Positions 50,440 to 59,018 of a stretch of 64,000 bases of DNA are shown piece after piece. Made by a program: the position numbers and the translations under genes. Position 1 is the first letter of the stretch; each line of letters starts with the position of its first letter. The DNA lies in assembly GCF_030817415.1 (NCBI RefSeq), contig NZ_JAUSZI010000002.1:8804001-8868000 (forward strand). Direction: 5' to 3'. Origin of the DNA: Streptomyces umbrinus (GTDB lineage Bacteria > Actinomycetota > Actinomycetes > Streptomycetales > Streptomycetaceae). Below the pieces are notes generated by a model, which saw only the letters and a program-made list of their open reading frames with translations, did not search any database and was not told where the DNA came from.

Positions 50440-51429
50440 TTACGGGACCACCACGATCTTTCGGCCCACGCCCGAGGCGAACTGGTCCAGGGCCTGCGGG
50501 TACTGGTCAAGCGGCAGGCGGTCGCTGATGAAGATGTCCGGGTCGAGGACACCCGTGGCGAAGAGCTCCGCCGCGCGCTCGAAGCTGTGGAGGACGGCCA
50601 TGGAGCCGGTGATGGTGATCTCCTGGTTGTAGATGCGGTACGGGTCGATCGTGACCCGGGTCGAGTAGTCCGCCACGCCGAACTGAAGGAACGTGCCGGC
50701 CTTCGCCACCCGCTCAAGACCGTCCTGGATCGCCGCCGCGTTGCCGGTGGCGTCCACGACCAGGTCCCACCCCTGGGGCCGGTCCAGTTCGTCGGCCCCG
50801 GTGGCCGTCGCCGAGACGCCGAGCCGCGCGGCCGTCTCGAGCCGCTGCGGGTTGATGTCGACCACGTCGACGCTCGCCGCACCCGTCCGCTTCGCGAGTT
50901 CCAGCATCATCAGGCCCATGGTTCCGGAGCCGTAGATGAGGACGTGGGCGCCCAGTCGGGAGTTCAGCACGTCGTAGCCGCGGACCGCGCAGGAGAGGGG
51001 CTCGACCAGGGCCGCGTCCTGGGTGCGGATGTGCTCGGGGAGCTTGACGCAGTTCGCCACGGGGGCGACGGCGTACTGGGCCGCGCCGCCTGCCGTGGTG
51101 ACTCCGATGGCCGCCCAGCGCTCGCAGAGGTTGTTGTGGCCCGTACGGCAGAACCGGCACTCGTAGCAGTAGAGGGAGGGGTCCACGGCCACCTGGTCGC
51201 CGAGTGAGAGTTCGGTGACCTGGGTGCCCACCCCGACCACCTCGCCCGCGAACTCGTGGCCGGGCACGATCGGGAGCTTGGGGGCGAACTCGCCCTGGAG
51301 GATGTGCAGGTCGGTGCCGCACAGGCCGCAGGCGGCGACCTCGACGACGACCTCGCGGGCGCCCGGCGTCGGGTCCGGGACCTCGGCCACGACGGCACGG
51401 CCCACGGACTCGATGACTGCGGCCTTCAT
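50440..51429 (-). CDS. Zinc-dependent alcohol (polyol) dehydrogenase
   Basis: The 329-residue medium-chain dehydrogenase has the catalytic zinc ligands CGLCGTDLH (Cys37-type) and GHEFAGEV, and a structural-zinc-like set CYECRFCRTGHNNLC. The Rossmann motif is VLIYGSGTMGLMML near residue 165. The cluster context, a polyol-type ABC importer and DeoR regulator, suggests oxidation of a sugar alcohol to a ketose; substrate not proven. ATG 51429 overlaps the permease stop as ATGA. It is the last gene of the operon. Confidence 0.9.
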   Translation of the reverse strand: MKAAVIESVGRAVVAEVPDPTPGAREVVVEVAACGLCGTDLHILQGEFAPKLPIVPGHEFAGEVVGVGTQVTELSLGDQVAVDPSLYCYECRFCRTGHNNLCERWAAIGVTTAGGAAQYAVAPVANCVKLPEHIRTQDAALVEPLSCAVRGYDVLNSRLGAHVLIYGSGTMGLMMLELAKRTGAASVDVVDINPQRLETAARLGVSATATGADELDRPQGWDLVVDATGNAAAIQDGLERVAKAGTFLQFGVADYSTRVTIDPYRIYNQEITITGSMAVLHSFERAAELFATGVLDPDIFISDRLPLDQYPQALDQFASGVGRKIVVVP

Positions 51430-52307
51430 TTCACGGCTCCCAACGACAGGCCCTGGACCAGTTTGTCCTGGGCGGCGAACCCCGCGGCGAGCACCGGCAG
51501 GGAGATGACGAGCGACGCGGCGCACACCTTCGCCAGGAACAGGCCCTGGCTGGTGATGAAGCCGGTGAGGAAGACAGGGGCGGTCTCCGCCACCACGCCC
51601 GTGAGGACCCGGGCGAACAGCAGCTCGTTCCAGCTGAAGATGAAGCAGATCAGGGCTGTGGCCGCGATGCCCGGCAGGGCGATGGGGGCCACGACCCGGG
51701 CGAGGATCGTGGGCAGTTTCGCGCCGTCTATCTGTGCCGCCTCGATGATCGCCACCGGGACCTCGGAGAGGAACGACTGCATCATCCACACCGCGATCGG
51801 CAGGTTCATCGAGGTGTAGAGGATGACCAGGAGCCAGATGTTGTCCAGCATTCCGGTGTTCTTGGCGAAGAGGTAGATGGGCAGGAGGCCCGCCACCACC
51901 GGGAGCATCTTCGTGGAGAGGAAGAAGAACAGGACGTCCGTCCACTTCTTCACCGGGCGGATGGAGAGTGCGTAGGCAGCGGGGAGGGCCAGGAGGAGGA
52001 CGAGGAGCGTTGATACAAGCGATGCCACCGTCGAGTTGATCAGTGACGGCCAGGGGCTCGCGCCGCCGCCCGCGCCGAAGAACTCGCGGTAGCCGTCGAG
52101 GGTGAGCGCGGCCCCGAAGGACGGCGGGTTGGTCGCCGCGTCCTCCTCGGAGTGGAAGGACGTCAGGGCCATCCAGGCGATGGGCAGGAAGAAGACGATC
52201 CCGGCCAGCCAGGCGACCAGGCCGAGGCCCCTTCCCCTGGGACGGCGGGGGCCGGGGTGGCCGGACTCGGCACTACGGGGACGTACACGGATCGCGGTGG
52301 CGCTCAT
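51426..52307 (-). CDS. Polyol/sugar ABC transporter permease (MalG-like)
   Basis: The 293-residue protein has six helices and the EAA loop VAIIEAAQIDGAKLPTILAR near residue 190. The second-helix block YALSIRPVKKWTDVLFFFLS and the STKMLPVVAGLLPIYLFAKN stretch resemble SmoG/MtlG sorbitol-mannitol permeases. ATG 52307 overlaps the preceding permease gene as ATGA, and its stop overlaps the dehydrogenase start. Confidence 0.9.
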   Translation of the reverse strand: MSATAIRVRPRSAESGHPGPRRPRGRGLGLVAWLAGIVFFLPIAWMALTSFHSEEDAATNPPSFGAALTLDGYREFFGAGGGASPWPSLINSTVASLVSTLLVLLLALPAAYALSIRPVKKWTDVLFFFLSTKMLPVVAGLLPIYLFAKNTGMLDNIWLLVILYTSMNLPIAVWMMQSFLSEVPVAIIEAAQIDGAKLPTILARVVAPIALPGIAATALICFIFSWNELLFARVLTGVVAETAPVFLTGFITSQGLFLAKVCAASLVISLPVLAAGFAAQDKLVQGLSLGAVK

Positions 52308-53242
52308 GCGCGGCCCACCTCCTCGCGGAACAGGGACGAGACCACGCGCAGCGCGAAGGTCGCGATGATGATCGAGCCGATGACGACGAGGACGCCGGCC
52401 GCGGAGGCGAGGCCGTTCTCGTGGGCCTGGTAGAAGCTCTGGTAGACGGTGTAGGGCAGGTTCGCGGTGCCCAGGCCGCCGGACGTGATGGTGAAGACCG
52501 CGTCGAAGTTCTGGACGATGTAGATCGAGCCCAGCAGGGCGCCCAGTTCGAGATAGCGGCGCAGGTGGGGGAGGGTCAGGTAACGGAACACCTGCCAGTC
52601 GCTCGCGCCGTCCACCTTCGCGGCCTCGATCTGCTGGTGGTCGCGGCTCTGCAGGCCCGCCAGCAGGATCAGCATCATGAACGGCGTCCACTGCCAGACG
52701 AGGGACATCTCGACGGCGAGCAGCGGGGTGTTGGAGATCCAGTCCGGCTGTGGTCCGCCCACATAGTGCAACAAACCATTGAGCAGGCCGTATTCAGGGT
52801 TGTAGAGCACATGCTTCCAGAGCAGGGCCGCCGCTACGGGGACCACCAGGAAGGGCGCGATCAGGAGCGTACGGACCACACCGCGGCCCCGGAACTTCCG
52901 GTCCAGGAGGAGGGCGAGGCCCAGGCCCAGGATCAGGCTGGCCAGGACGACGGTGACCGTCAGCAGGATGGTCGTCCAGACCGACTTGCGCAGGGCCGCG
53001 TCGGTGAGGACCTCGGTGTAGTTGCCGAAGCCGGTGAAGCTCCGGGCGTCCGGGTAGAGGGAGTTCCAGTCGAAGAAGGAGATCACCAGCGTGGCCACGA
53101 AGGGGAGCTGGGTCACGGCGATCATGAAGATCAGGGCGGGGAGGAGCGGGGCCCGGGTCGCCCAGGCGCGCATGCGGCCCGAGGGACGCTTCTCGGTGCG
53201 TACGGATGGTGCGGCTATGGGAGCCGTTGTTGTGGCGGTCAT
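52304..53242 (-). CDS. Polyol/sugar ABC transporter permease (MalF-like)
   Basis: The 312-residue protein has six helices with an EAA loop QQIEAAKVDGASDWQVFRYL near residue 205. LPALIFMIAVTQLPFVATLV forms helix 1 and the SFFDWNSLYPD loop after it is typical of SmoF/MtlF-like permeases. Its start ATG overlaps the binding-protein stop, so the transporter genes are translationally coupled. Confidence 0.9.
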   Translation of the reverse strand: MTATTTAPIAAPSVRTEKRPSGRMRAWATRAPLLPALIFMIAVTQLPFVATLVISFFDWNSLYPDARSFTGFGNYTEVLTDAALRKSVWTTILLTVTVVLASLILGLGLALLLDRKFRGRGVVRTLLIAPFLVVPVAAALLWKHVLYNPEYGLLNGLLHYVGGPQPDWISNTPLLAVEMSLVWQWTPFMMLILLAGLQSRDHQQIEAAKVDGASDWQVFRYLTLPHLRRYLELGALLGSIYIVQNFDAVFTITSGGLGTANLPYTVYQSFYQAHENGLASAAGVLVVIGSIIIATFALRVVSSLFREEVGRA

Positions 53243-54609
53243 CGTCCCTCGTACTCCTCGGCGATCTCCTCGGCCAGCTTCTGGGACTTGTTCAGGGCCG
53301 ACTCGACGGACTGGCGTCCGGCGATGGCCGCGCTGATCTCCTGCGAGACCTTGGTGCCGAGATCGGTGAACTCGGGGATGCCGACGAACTGGATGCCGGG
53401 CGCGGGCCGCGGCTGTACGCCGGGGTCGGTGGGCCGGGCGCCCTCGATGGCCTCCTTGGTCATCTCCTGGAAGGCACCGGCCTCCTTGCGGTAGTCGGCG
53501 TTGGTGTACGTGGAGGCACGCTTGCCTGCCGGGACGTTGGACCAGCCGATCTCGTCGCCGACCAGCTGCTCGTACTCCTTGCTGGACGCCCAGGAGACGA
53601 ACTTCCAGGCCTTGTCGGGGTTCCGGGACGCGTCCTGGATGCCCCACGCCCAGGTGTAGAGCCAGCCGGAGGACTCGGTCTTCTCGACGGGCGCCGGCAC
53701 GTAGCCGATCTTGCCCTTGACCGGGGACTTGGCGGACTCCAGGGAACCGGCCGCGGATGTGGCGTCGTACCACATGGCGACCTTGCCCTGGGTCATGTTG
53801 TTGAGGCACTCGGCGAATCCGGCCTGGGGTGCGCCTGCCTCGCCGTGGTCGCGGACGAGGTCCACGTAGAACTTCACCGCCCGTTCCCACTCGGGGGAGT
53901 CGAGCCGCGCCTTCCAGCTCTTGTCGAACCAGGTGCCGCCGAAGGTGTTCACGACCGTGGTGAGCGGGGCCATGACCTCGCCCCAGCCGGGCAGGCCGCG
54001 CAGACAGATGCCCTTCATGCCCGACTCGGCGCCGTCGGCCTTGGCCGCGAGGTCGGCCACCTGGGTCCACGTCGGGCGCTCGGGCATGGTGAGGCCCTTC
54101 GCCTCGAACACGTCCTTGCGGTACATCAGGAAGGACGACTCGCCGTAGAAGGGCTGCCCGTAGAGCTTGCCGTCGTCCGCGGTGAGGGACTGGCGCATGG
54201 GCTTGAGGACGTCCTGCTCGTCGTACACCAGGTCCTTCGCGACGTACGAGTCCATCTCGTGCAGCCAGTCGTTCTTGGCGTAGATCGGTATCTCGTAGTT
54301 GGACAGGGTGGCGACGTCGTACTGGCCTGCCTGGTTGGCGAAGTCCTGGCTGATCTTGTCGCGGACGTCGTTCTCCGGCAGCACGGTGAAGTTCACCTTG
54401 ATGCCGGTCTCCTTGGTGAAGTGGGCGGCGGTGAGCTTCTGCAGCTCCACCATCTGCGGGTTGTTGACCATGAGGACGTTGATGGAGTTGCCACCGGAGC
54501 CCGCTCCGCCCGCTCCGGCCCAGCAACCGGAGAGCAGCGGGGCGAGCAGCGTCCCTGCGGCGGCCGCGACGAGCGTCGCGCGCGGCCTCCGTCGGCTCTG
54601 GGTTCGCAT
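53239..54609 (-). CDS. Sugar/polyol-binding lipoprotein
   Basis: The 456-residue protein has a lipoprotein signal ending LLAPLLSGCW with the lipobox cysteine near residue 26. The mature protein has the family 1 solute-binding fold: VLMVNNPQMVELQKLTAAHF, QYDVATLSNYEIPIYAKNDW, GKLYGQPFYGESSFLMYRKD and GWLYTWAWGIQDASRNPDKA. The match is to the SmoE/MtlE group of polyol binders. TCCAGGAGCGATCC precedes ATG 54609. Confidence 0.92.
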   Translation of the reverse strand: MRTQSRRRPRATLVAAAAGTLLAPLLSGCWAGAGGAGSGGNSINVLMVNNPQMVELQKLTAAHFTKETGIKVNFTVLPENDVRDKISQDFANQAGQYDVATLSNYEIPIYAKNDWLHEMDSYVAKDLVYDEQDVLKPMRQSLTADDGKLYGQPFYGESSFLMYRKDVFEAKGLTMPERPTWTQVADLAAKADGAESGMKGICLRGLPGWGEVMAPLTTVVNTFGGTWFDKSWKARLDSPEWERAVKFYVDLVRDHGEAGAPQAGFAECLNNMTQGKVAMWYDATSAAGSLESAKSPVKGKIGYVPAPVEKTESSGWLYTWAWGIQDASRNPDKAWKFVSWASSKEYEQLVGDEIGWSNVPAGKRASTYTNADYRKEAGAFQEMTKEAIEGARPTDPGVQPRPAPGIQFVGIPEFTDLGTKVSQEISAAIAGRQSVESALNKSQKLAEEIAEEYEGR

Positions 54610-54620
54610 GGATCGCTCCT

Positions 54621-54690
54621 GGATTTTTCGGTACATATGGGATGACGCGGGGAGTGTGGTGCCTCTGTAGTGGGTCAGTTGGTTTTTCGA
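54621..54690 (-). promoter_or_regulatory. Candidate DeoR operators of the polyol operon
   Basis: GGATTTTTCG at 54621-54630 and GGTTTTTCGA at 54681-54690 are AT-rich decamer repeats 60 bases apart, in the gap between the DeoR gene and the binding-protein start. The first covers the region just before the ribosome site. CATATG at 54634-54639 may be the -10 box. Confidence 0.35.
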
Positions 54691-54721
54691 ACTCGTTGGG
54701 GACTGGGGTGCGGTCTCTGTT

Positions 54722-55492
54722 TCAGACCCGGATGACCTGAGGGCCCTGCATCGAGTAGCGGTGGGCCTCGGACGTGGGGAGGAGGGTGCTGGTGACGATC
54801 GCCTCCAGCGCGCTGATCTCCGCGAACCGGCAGAAGCTGACAGCGCCGAACTTGGTGTGCACCCCCGCGAACACCGTGCGCCGGGCGGCCCGGATGGCCT
54901 GTGACTTGACCTCGCTGACGGCCGGGTCGGGGGTGGTGAGGCCGTGTTCGCGCGAGATGCCGTTGGCTCCGATGAACGCCAGGTCGATGACGAACCCGGC
55001 GAGCATCTTCGTCGTCCAGTGATCGACGGTCGCGAGGGTGCCGGGCCTGACCCGGCCGCCGAGCAGCAGCACCGTCGTGTTGTCGGCCTCGGCGAGCGCT
55101 CCCGCGGTGGCCAGGGACGCGGTGACCACGGTCAGCGGCCGGTCCCGGGGCAGCGATTCGGCGATGAGCTGCGGGGTGAACCCCTCGTCGACGAAGACCG
55201 TCTCGGCGTCCCCGAGCAGCTCGGCCGCGGCGGCCGCGATCCGGCGCTTCTCGGGCACATGGCTGGTCGCGCGGAAGGCGAGCGTCGTCTCGAAGCCGGC
55301 GCTCTCCACCGGATAGGCGCCGCCGTGCGTGCGGCGGACCAGTCCGTGGTCCTCCAGGGCGCGCAGATCCCGTCGTACGGTCTCCTTGGCGACGCCCAGC
55401 TCGGCGGCGAGCTCGTTCACGTCGACGGCGCCGGTGCGGCGGGCGCTCTTCACGATCTCCCGCTGACGTTCTTCCGCGCTCATGCCCGACAC
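54722..55492 (-). CDS. DeoR/GlpR family transcriptional regulator
   Basis: The 256-residue protein has the DeoR helix-turn-helix at about residues 8-60 (EERQREIVKSARRTGAVDVN, then ELGVAKETVRRDLRALEDHG) followed by LVRRTHGGAYP and a ribose-isomerase-like effector domain (FVDEGFTPQLIAESL, TVVTASLATAGAL). It is transcribed toward the ABC operon on the same strand and is the likely local repressor responding to a sugar phosphate. GTG 55492 has GGAGAG close upstream; ATG 55483 is an alternative. Confidence 0.9.
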   Translation of the reverse strand: MSGMSAEERQREIVKSARRTGAVDVNELAAELGVAKETVRRDLRALEDHGLVRRTHGGAYPVESAGFETTLAFRATSHVPEKRRIAAAAAELLGDAETVFVDEGFTPQLIAESLPRDRPLTVVTASLATAGALAEADNTTVLLLGGRVRPGTLATVDHWTTKMLAGFVIDLAFIGANGISREHGLTTPDPAVSEVKSQAIRAARRTVFAGVHTKFGAVSFCRFAEISALEAIVTSTLLPTSEAHRYSMQGPQVIRV

Positions 55493-55797
55493 CCGCTCTC
55501 CGTGCTCACTGCCCGTTCGGGCCCGGTGGGGCCCATGGGGGAAGTTCTACAGCGGGTGCGCGCCACTGACCAGGTCTGTTGCGGGCCCGATGGCGCCCGT
55601 ATGTGACCGTAACGAGCGACGGCTGCCCGTGCCGGACCTGCGGTGCAGCGGAATTCGGGCAGCGGGCATGCCCGAAGGGCGGGACGGGCGGGCCCGTTCG
55701 GTGCCCGCTCGCCCCGTGAGGCGGTCCTTGCGCGGTGGCCGGATGTGTCGGCGGTGGCCTGTGCGGCCGAACGGGATCCCCGGCCCGGACGCGAGGG
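55493..55797. terminator. udh terminator and DeoR promoter region
   Basis: TTCGGGCA and TGCCCGAA at 55654-55676 form an 8-bp stem around seven bases, following the udh stop by about 120 bases. The rest should hold the DeoR promoter; no convincing -10/-35 pair or gene is visible. Confidence 0.45.
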
Positions 55798-56622
55798 TCA
55801 GTACGGCCAGACCGGCGGGTTGGTCACGAAGTGGCCGCCCAGACGGGTGTGGTCCGGGTTGCCCGGGTCCAGCTCGCCCTGCTCGGCGATCAGCTTCTCG
55901 GCGTACTGCTCGGAGTCGTCCTGCGGCTCGTAGCCGAGCCCCCGGGCGGTGGTCAGGTCCCACCACAGGCGGGTGTTCGCGGAGGAGCCGTAGACGACGG
56001 TGTGCTCGACGTCCTCGGCGGTCAGGGCCGCGTGGAAGAGGCGGGCGCCGTCGCCGGGGCTCATCCAGACCGACAGCATGCGCACGCTGGTCGGCTCCAT
56101 GAAGCAGGAGCCGATCCGCACGGAGACGGTCTCCAGGCCGTGCTTGTCCCAGTAGAACTGAGCCAGGTCCTCGCCGAACGACTTCGACAGTCCGTAGAAG
56201 GTGTCCGGGCGGCGCGGGGTGTCGATGGGGATGAGCGTCTTCGGGGCGTGGGGCGCCTCGCCCCCGGGGTGCGGGGTGTAGCCGACCGCGTGGTTGGAGG
56301 AGGCGAAGACGATGCGCCGGACGCCCTCCTCGCGCGCCGCCTCGTACAGGTTGTACGTGCCCTCGATGTTCGCCTTCAGGATCTTCTCGAAGGTGGACTC
56401 CAGGGATATGCCCGCGAGGTGGATGATCGCGTCCACGCCCCGCACGGCCTCGCGCAGGGCCTCCTTGTCGCCGAGGTCCGCGGTGACCGCGCCTGGCTCG
56501 CCGTCGATCGGGAGCAGATCGAGGAGTCGCAGCTCGTAGCCGTAGGCGGGCAGCAGTCCTCGCATCAGGGTGCCGAGACCGCCGGCGGCGCCGGTGAGCA
56601 GAACGGTGCGGGGAGCGGGCAT
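55798..56622 (-). CDS. udh: NAD-dependent uronate dehydrogenase
   Basis: The 274-residue extended SDR begins MPAPRTVLLTGAAGGLGTLM. It has HLAGISLESTFEKILKANIE, the active-site serine in FASSNHAVGY and YGLSKSFGEDLA near residue 142, then VRIGSCFMEPTSVRMLSVWM and VVYGSSANTRLWWDL, which match characterised uronate dehydrogenases. These oxidise galacturonate or glucuronate to the aldaro-lactone. It is divergent from kdgD, the later enzyme of the same oxidative route, across 282 bases. Confidence 0.88.
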   Translation of the reverse strand: MPAPRTVLLTGAAGGLGTLMRGLLPAYGYELRLLDLLPIDGEPGAVTADLGDKEALREAVRGVDAIIHLAGISLESTFEKILKANIEGTYNLYEAAREEGVRRIVFASSNHAVGYTPHPGGEAPHAPKTLIPIDTPRRPDTFYGLSKSFGEDLAQFYWDKHGLETVSVRIGSCFMEPTSVRMLSVWMSPGDGARLFHAALTAEDVEHTVVYGSSANTRLWWDLTTARGLGYEPQDDSEQYAEKLIAEQGELDPGNPDHTRLGGHFVTNPPVWPY

Positions 56623-56904
56623 CCTCGGGTCTCCTTGAATCGGCAGCCGTCATCGTGTACGGCATTCACATCCGTGGACACGCTAGGGATCGTCGACGGG
56701 CCGCGTCAAGTGTCGCGCGGAGTGGTGAGATCCGCTCCCCTTCCGTGCTCTTTCTGCTCCCTTGTTGCCCCCGCAATGCATGTTGGCCCGCTTGACCGCC
56801 CCCAAGAGGGCGCCTTAGCGTGGAAGCGTTCAGGGATATGGACATGGATCAGAAACGTGCACGAGCCGGCGTGTGCGTGCATGCTCATGCTCTAGGGAGA
56901 GCCC

Positions 56905-57846
56905 GTGACGTCAGCCCCCCTTGCCGCTCGACTCAGTATCCCGAGCGGGCCGCTGTTCTTCCCCGTCACCGCGTACGACCGCGACGGAGCCGTCGACCTG
57001 GACGTCTACCGCGAGCACGTCCGGCGGGGCGTCGAGGCCGGGGCCGCCGCCGTCTTCGCCTGCTGCGGGACCGGGGAGTTCCACGCGCTCACGCCCGAGG
57101 AGTTCCAGGAGTGCGTACGGGCGGCCGTCGAGGAGACGGCGGGCCGCGTCCCCGTCGTCGCGGGCGCCGGGTACGGCACCGCGCTCGCCGTGCGGTACGC
57201 GCGGCTCGCCGAGGAGGCGGGCGCGGACGGGCTGCTCGCCATGCCGCCCTATCTCGTCGTCGCCGGGCAGGAGGGGCTGCTGCGGCACTACACGGAACTG
57301 GCCGCCGCAACCTCGCTCGACGTCATCGTGTACCAGCGGGACAACGCCGTGTTCACGCCCGAGACCGTCGTCTCGCTGGCCCGCGCCGAGGGGATCATCG
57401 GCTTCAAGGACGGGCTCGGCGACCTCGACCTGATGCAGCGCATCGTGAGCGCCGTGCGGTCCGAGTACCCGGGCGACTTCCTCTACTTCAACGGGCTGCC
57501 GACCGCCGAGCTCACCGGCCTCGCCTACCGCGGCATCGGCATCACGCTGTACTCCTCCGCCATCTTCTGCTTCGCACCCGAGATCGCCCTCGCCTTCCAC
57601 CGGGCCCTGGGCTCCGGCGACGACGCCATCGTGAACCGGCTCCTCGACGGCTTCTACCGGCCTCTCGTCGAACTGCGCGCACAGGGCCGCGGGTACGCTG
57701 TCTCGCTGGTCAAGGCGGGCGTACGGCTGCGGGGGCTCGACGTGGGCGAGGTGCGGCCGCCGCTGCACGAGCCGTCCGAGGACCACGTCAAGCAGCTCGC
57801 CCAGCTGATCGAGCGGGGCTACGCGCTTCTGGAGGAGGACAAGTGA
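56905..57846 (+). CDS. kdgD: 5-dehydro-4-deoxyglucarate dehydratase
   Basis: The 313-residue DapA-superfamily enzyme converts 5-keto-4-deoxyglucarate to 2-oxoglutarate semialdehyde, water and carbon dioxide. SGPLFFPVTAYDRDGAVDLD opens the barrel, CCGTGEFHALTPEE replaces the DapA GTTGE motif, and the Schiff-base lysine is Lys168 in GIIGFKDGLGDLD. YQRDNAVFTPETV is typical of KdgD. GTG start with AGGGAGAGCCC upstream. It overlaps the next gene as GTGA. Confidence 0.92.
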   Translation: MTSAPLAARLSIPSGPLFFPVTAYDRDGAVDLDVYREHVRRGVEAGAAAVFACCGTGEFHALTPEEFQECVRAAVEETAGRVPVVAGAGYGTALAVRYARLAEEAGADGLLAMPPYLVVAGQEGLLRHYTELAAATSLDVIVYQRDNAVFTPETVVSLARAEGIIGFKDGLGDLDLMQRIVSAVRSEYPGDFLYFNGLPTAELTGLAYRGIGITLYSSAIFCFAPEIALAFHRALGSGDDAIVNRLLDGFYRPLVELRAQGRGYAVSLVKAGVRLRGLDVGEVRPPLHEPSEDHVKQLAQLIERGYALLEEDK

Positions 57847-59018
57847 AGGCGTCGACCTTCGTCTATCCGTGGGACGTCAACGGCGACCCCGACGCGGCGG
57901 CACGCATCGCCGGGCTCGGCGTGCGCCAGGCGACCCTCGCCTCCGCGTACCACTCCACGCGCGCCCTGACCCCCCGCCACCCCCGGCACCGCATCGTCAC
58001 CGCGCTGCACGCCTCCGTGCTCTACCCGACGGACGCCACTCGGTGGCAGGGCCGCAGGCTCCGGCCGTACGCCGCCGGGGACTGGGCGCCCGGGGACGCG
58101 TACGGGGAGGCCGCGTCGGCTCTCGCGGGGGCGGGGCTCGACGTGCACACCTGGGTGGTGCTCGCGCACAACTCCCGTATGGGCGTGGAGTTTCCGGACA
58201 CCTCGGTGGTCAACGCCCATGGGGACCGCTATTCGTGGGCTCCCTGCGTCGCGCAGCCCGACACGCGCGCGTACCTCGTCGATCTGGCCGTCGAGGCGGC
58301 GATCCGTCCCGGCGCCTCGGGTACGGAGCTGGAGTCCCTCGGCTGGTACGGGCTCCCGCATCTGCACGCCCACGACAAGACGGCGGGCGTGGCGCTCGGG
58401 GACGCCGGCACGTACCTGATGTCGCTGTGCTTCTGCCCCTCCTGCGCGGAAGGCTATACGCAACTGGGGCTCGACCCCGGCGAGTTGGCGGCCTCGGTCC
58501 GGCGCGCCCTGGAGCCCGTGTGGCGGGGCGAGGCTCCCGTCGAGGGCTGGGAGGACGTCGAGAAACTGCTCGGCGCCGAGCTCGCGACGGCCACGCGCGC
58601 GTGGCGTGACTCGGTCGCCCGGTCCCTCCAGGCGGAGGCCGTCCTCGCCGTACGCGCGGCCGCGCCCGAGGGGTTCCAGATCCTGCTGCACGCGGACCCG
58701 GTCTCCTACCGCGTCGGTGCGAACGTCGGTGTGGACCCCGGGCACATCCTGTCGGTCGCCGACGGAGTGGTCGTGCCGTGCGCCGCCGGGCCCGAGCCGC
58801 TGATTCCCTTCGCCGAGCAGGGAGTTGACGGCGCCGTGCTGGCGGCCAACTTCACCGTGGTCAGCGGGATGGGCGGCCGTCCCGCGACGCTCGTCGAGGA
58901 TGTGACACGAGCCGTCGAGCTGGGAGCCACCGAAGTGCGGCTGTATCACGCGGGGTTGGCGTCCGACGCGGACCTGTCGCTCGTCACGGAGGCGCTTGCG
59001 CGGCTGGGGGCGCGGTAG
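57843..59018 (+). CDS. Putative TIM-barrel protein of unknown function, coupled to kdgD
   Basis: The 391-residue protein begins MKASTFVYPWDVNGDPDAAA and has barrel-like strand/helix units: GVRQATLASAYHSTRALTPR, LDVHTWVVLAHNSRMGVEFP and GFQILLHADPVSYRVGANVG. A CFCPSCAEGY loop near residue 199 could bind a metal or form a disulfide, similar to loops in GH42/GH10-like enzymes. No signal peptide. The GTG start overlaps the kdgD stop, so it is probably part of uronate or aldarate use, possibly a hydrolase; this is inference. Confidence 0.7.
   Translation: MKASTFVYPWDVNGDPDAAARIAGLGVRQATLASAYHSTRALTPRHPRHRIVTALHASVLYPTDATRWQGRRLRPYAAGDWAPGDAYGEAASALAGAGLDVHTWVVLAHNSRMGVEFPDTSVVNAHGDRYSWAPCVAQPDTRAYLVDLAVEAAIRPGASGTELESLGWYGLPHLHAHDKTAGVALGDAGTYLMSLCFCPSCAEGYTQLGLDPGELAASVRRALEPVWRGEAPVEGWEDVEKLLGAELATATRAWRDSVARSLQAEAVLAVRAAAPEGFQILLHADPVSYRVGANVGVDPGHILSVADGVVVPCAAGPEPLIPFAEQGVDGAVLAANFTVVSGMGGRPATLVEDVTRAVELGATEVRLYHAGLASDADLSLVTEALARLGAR

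Noticed and set aside
52304..54526. A single 740-codon protein on the minus strand.
   Set aside because: Its first two thirds are the binding-protein gene read out of frame. The permease start ATG 53242 with the ATGA overlap explains the true gene.
56820..59018. A 732-codon fusion upstream of the TIM-barrel gene.
   Set aside because: The N-terminal half is kdgD in another frame; GTG 57843 overlapping the kdgD stop is the natural start.
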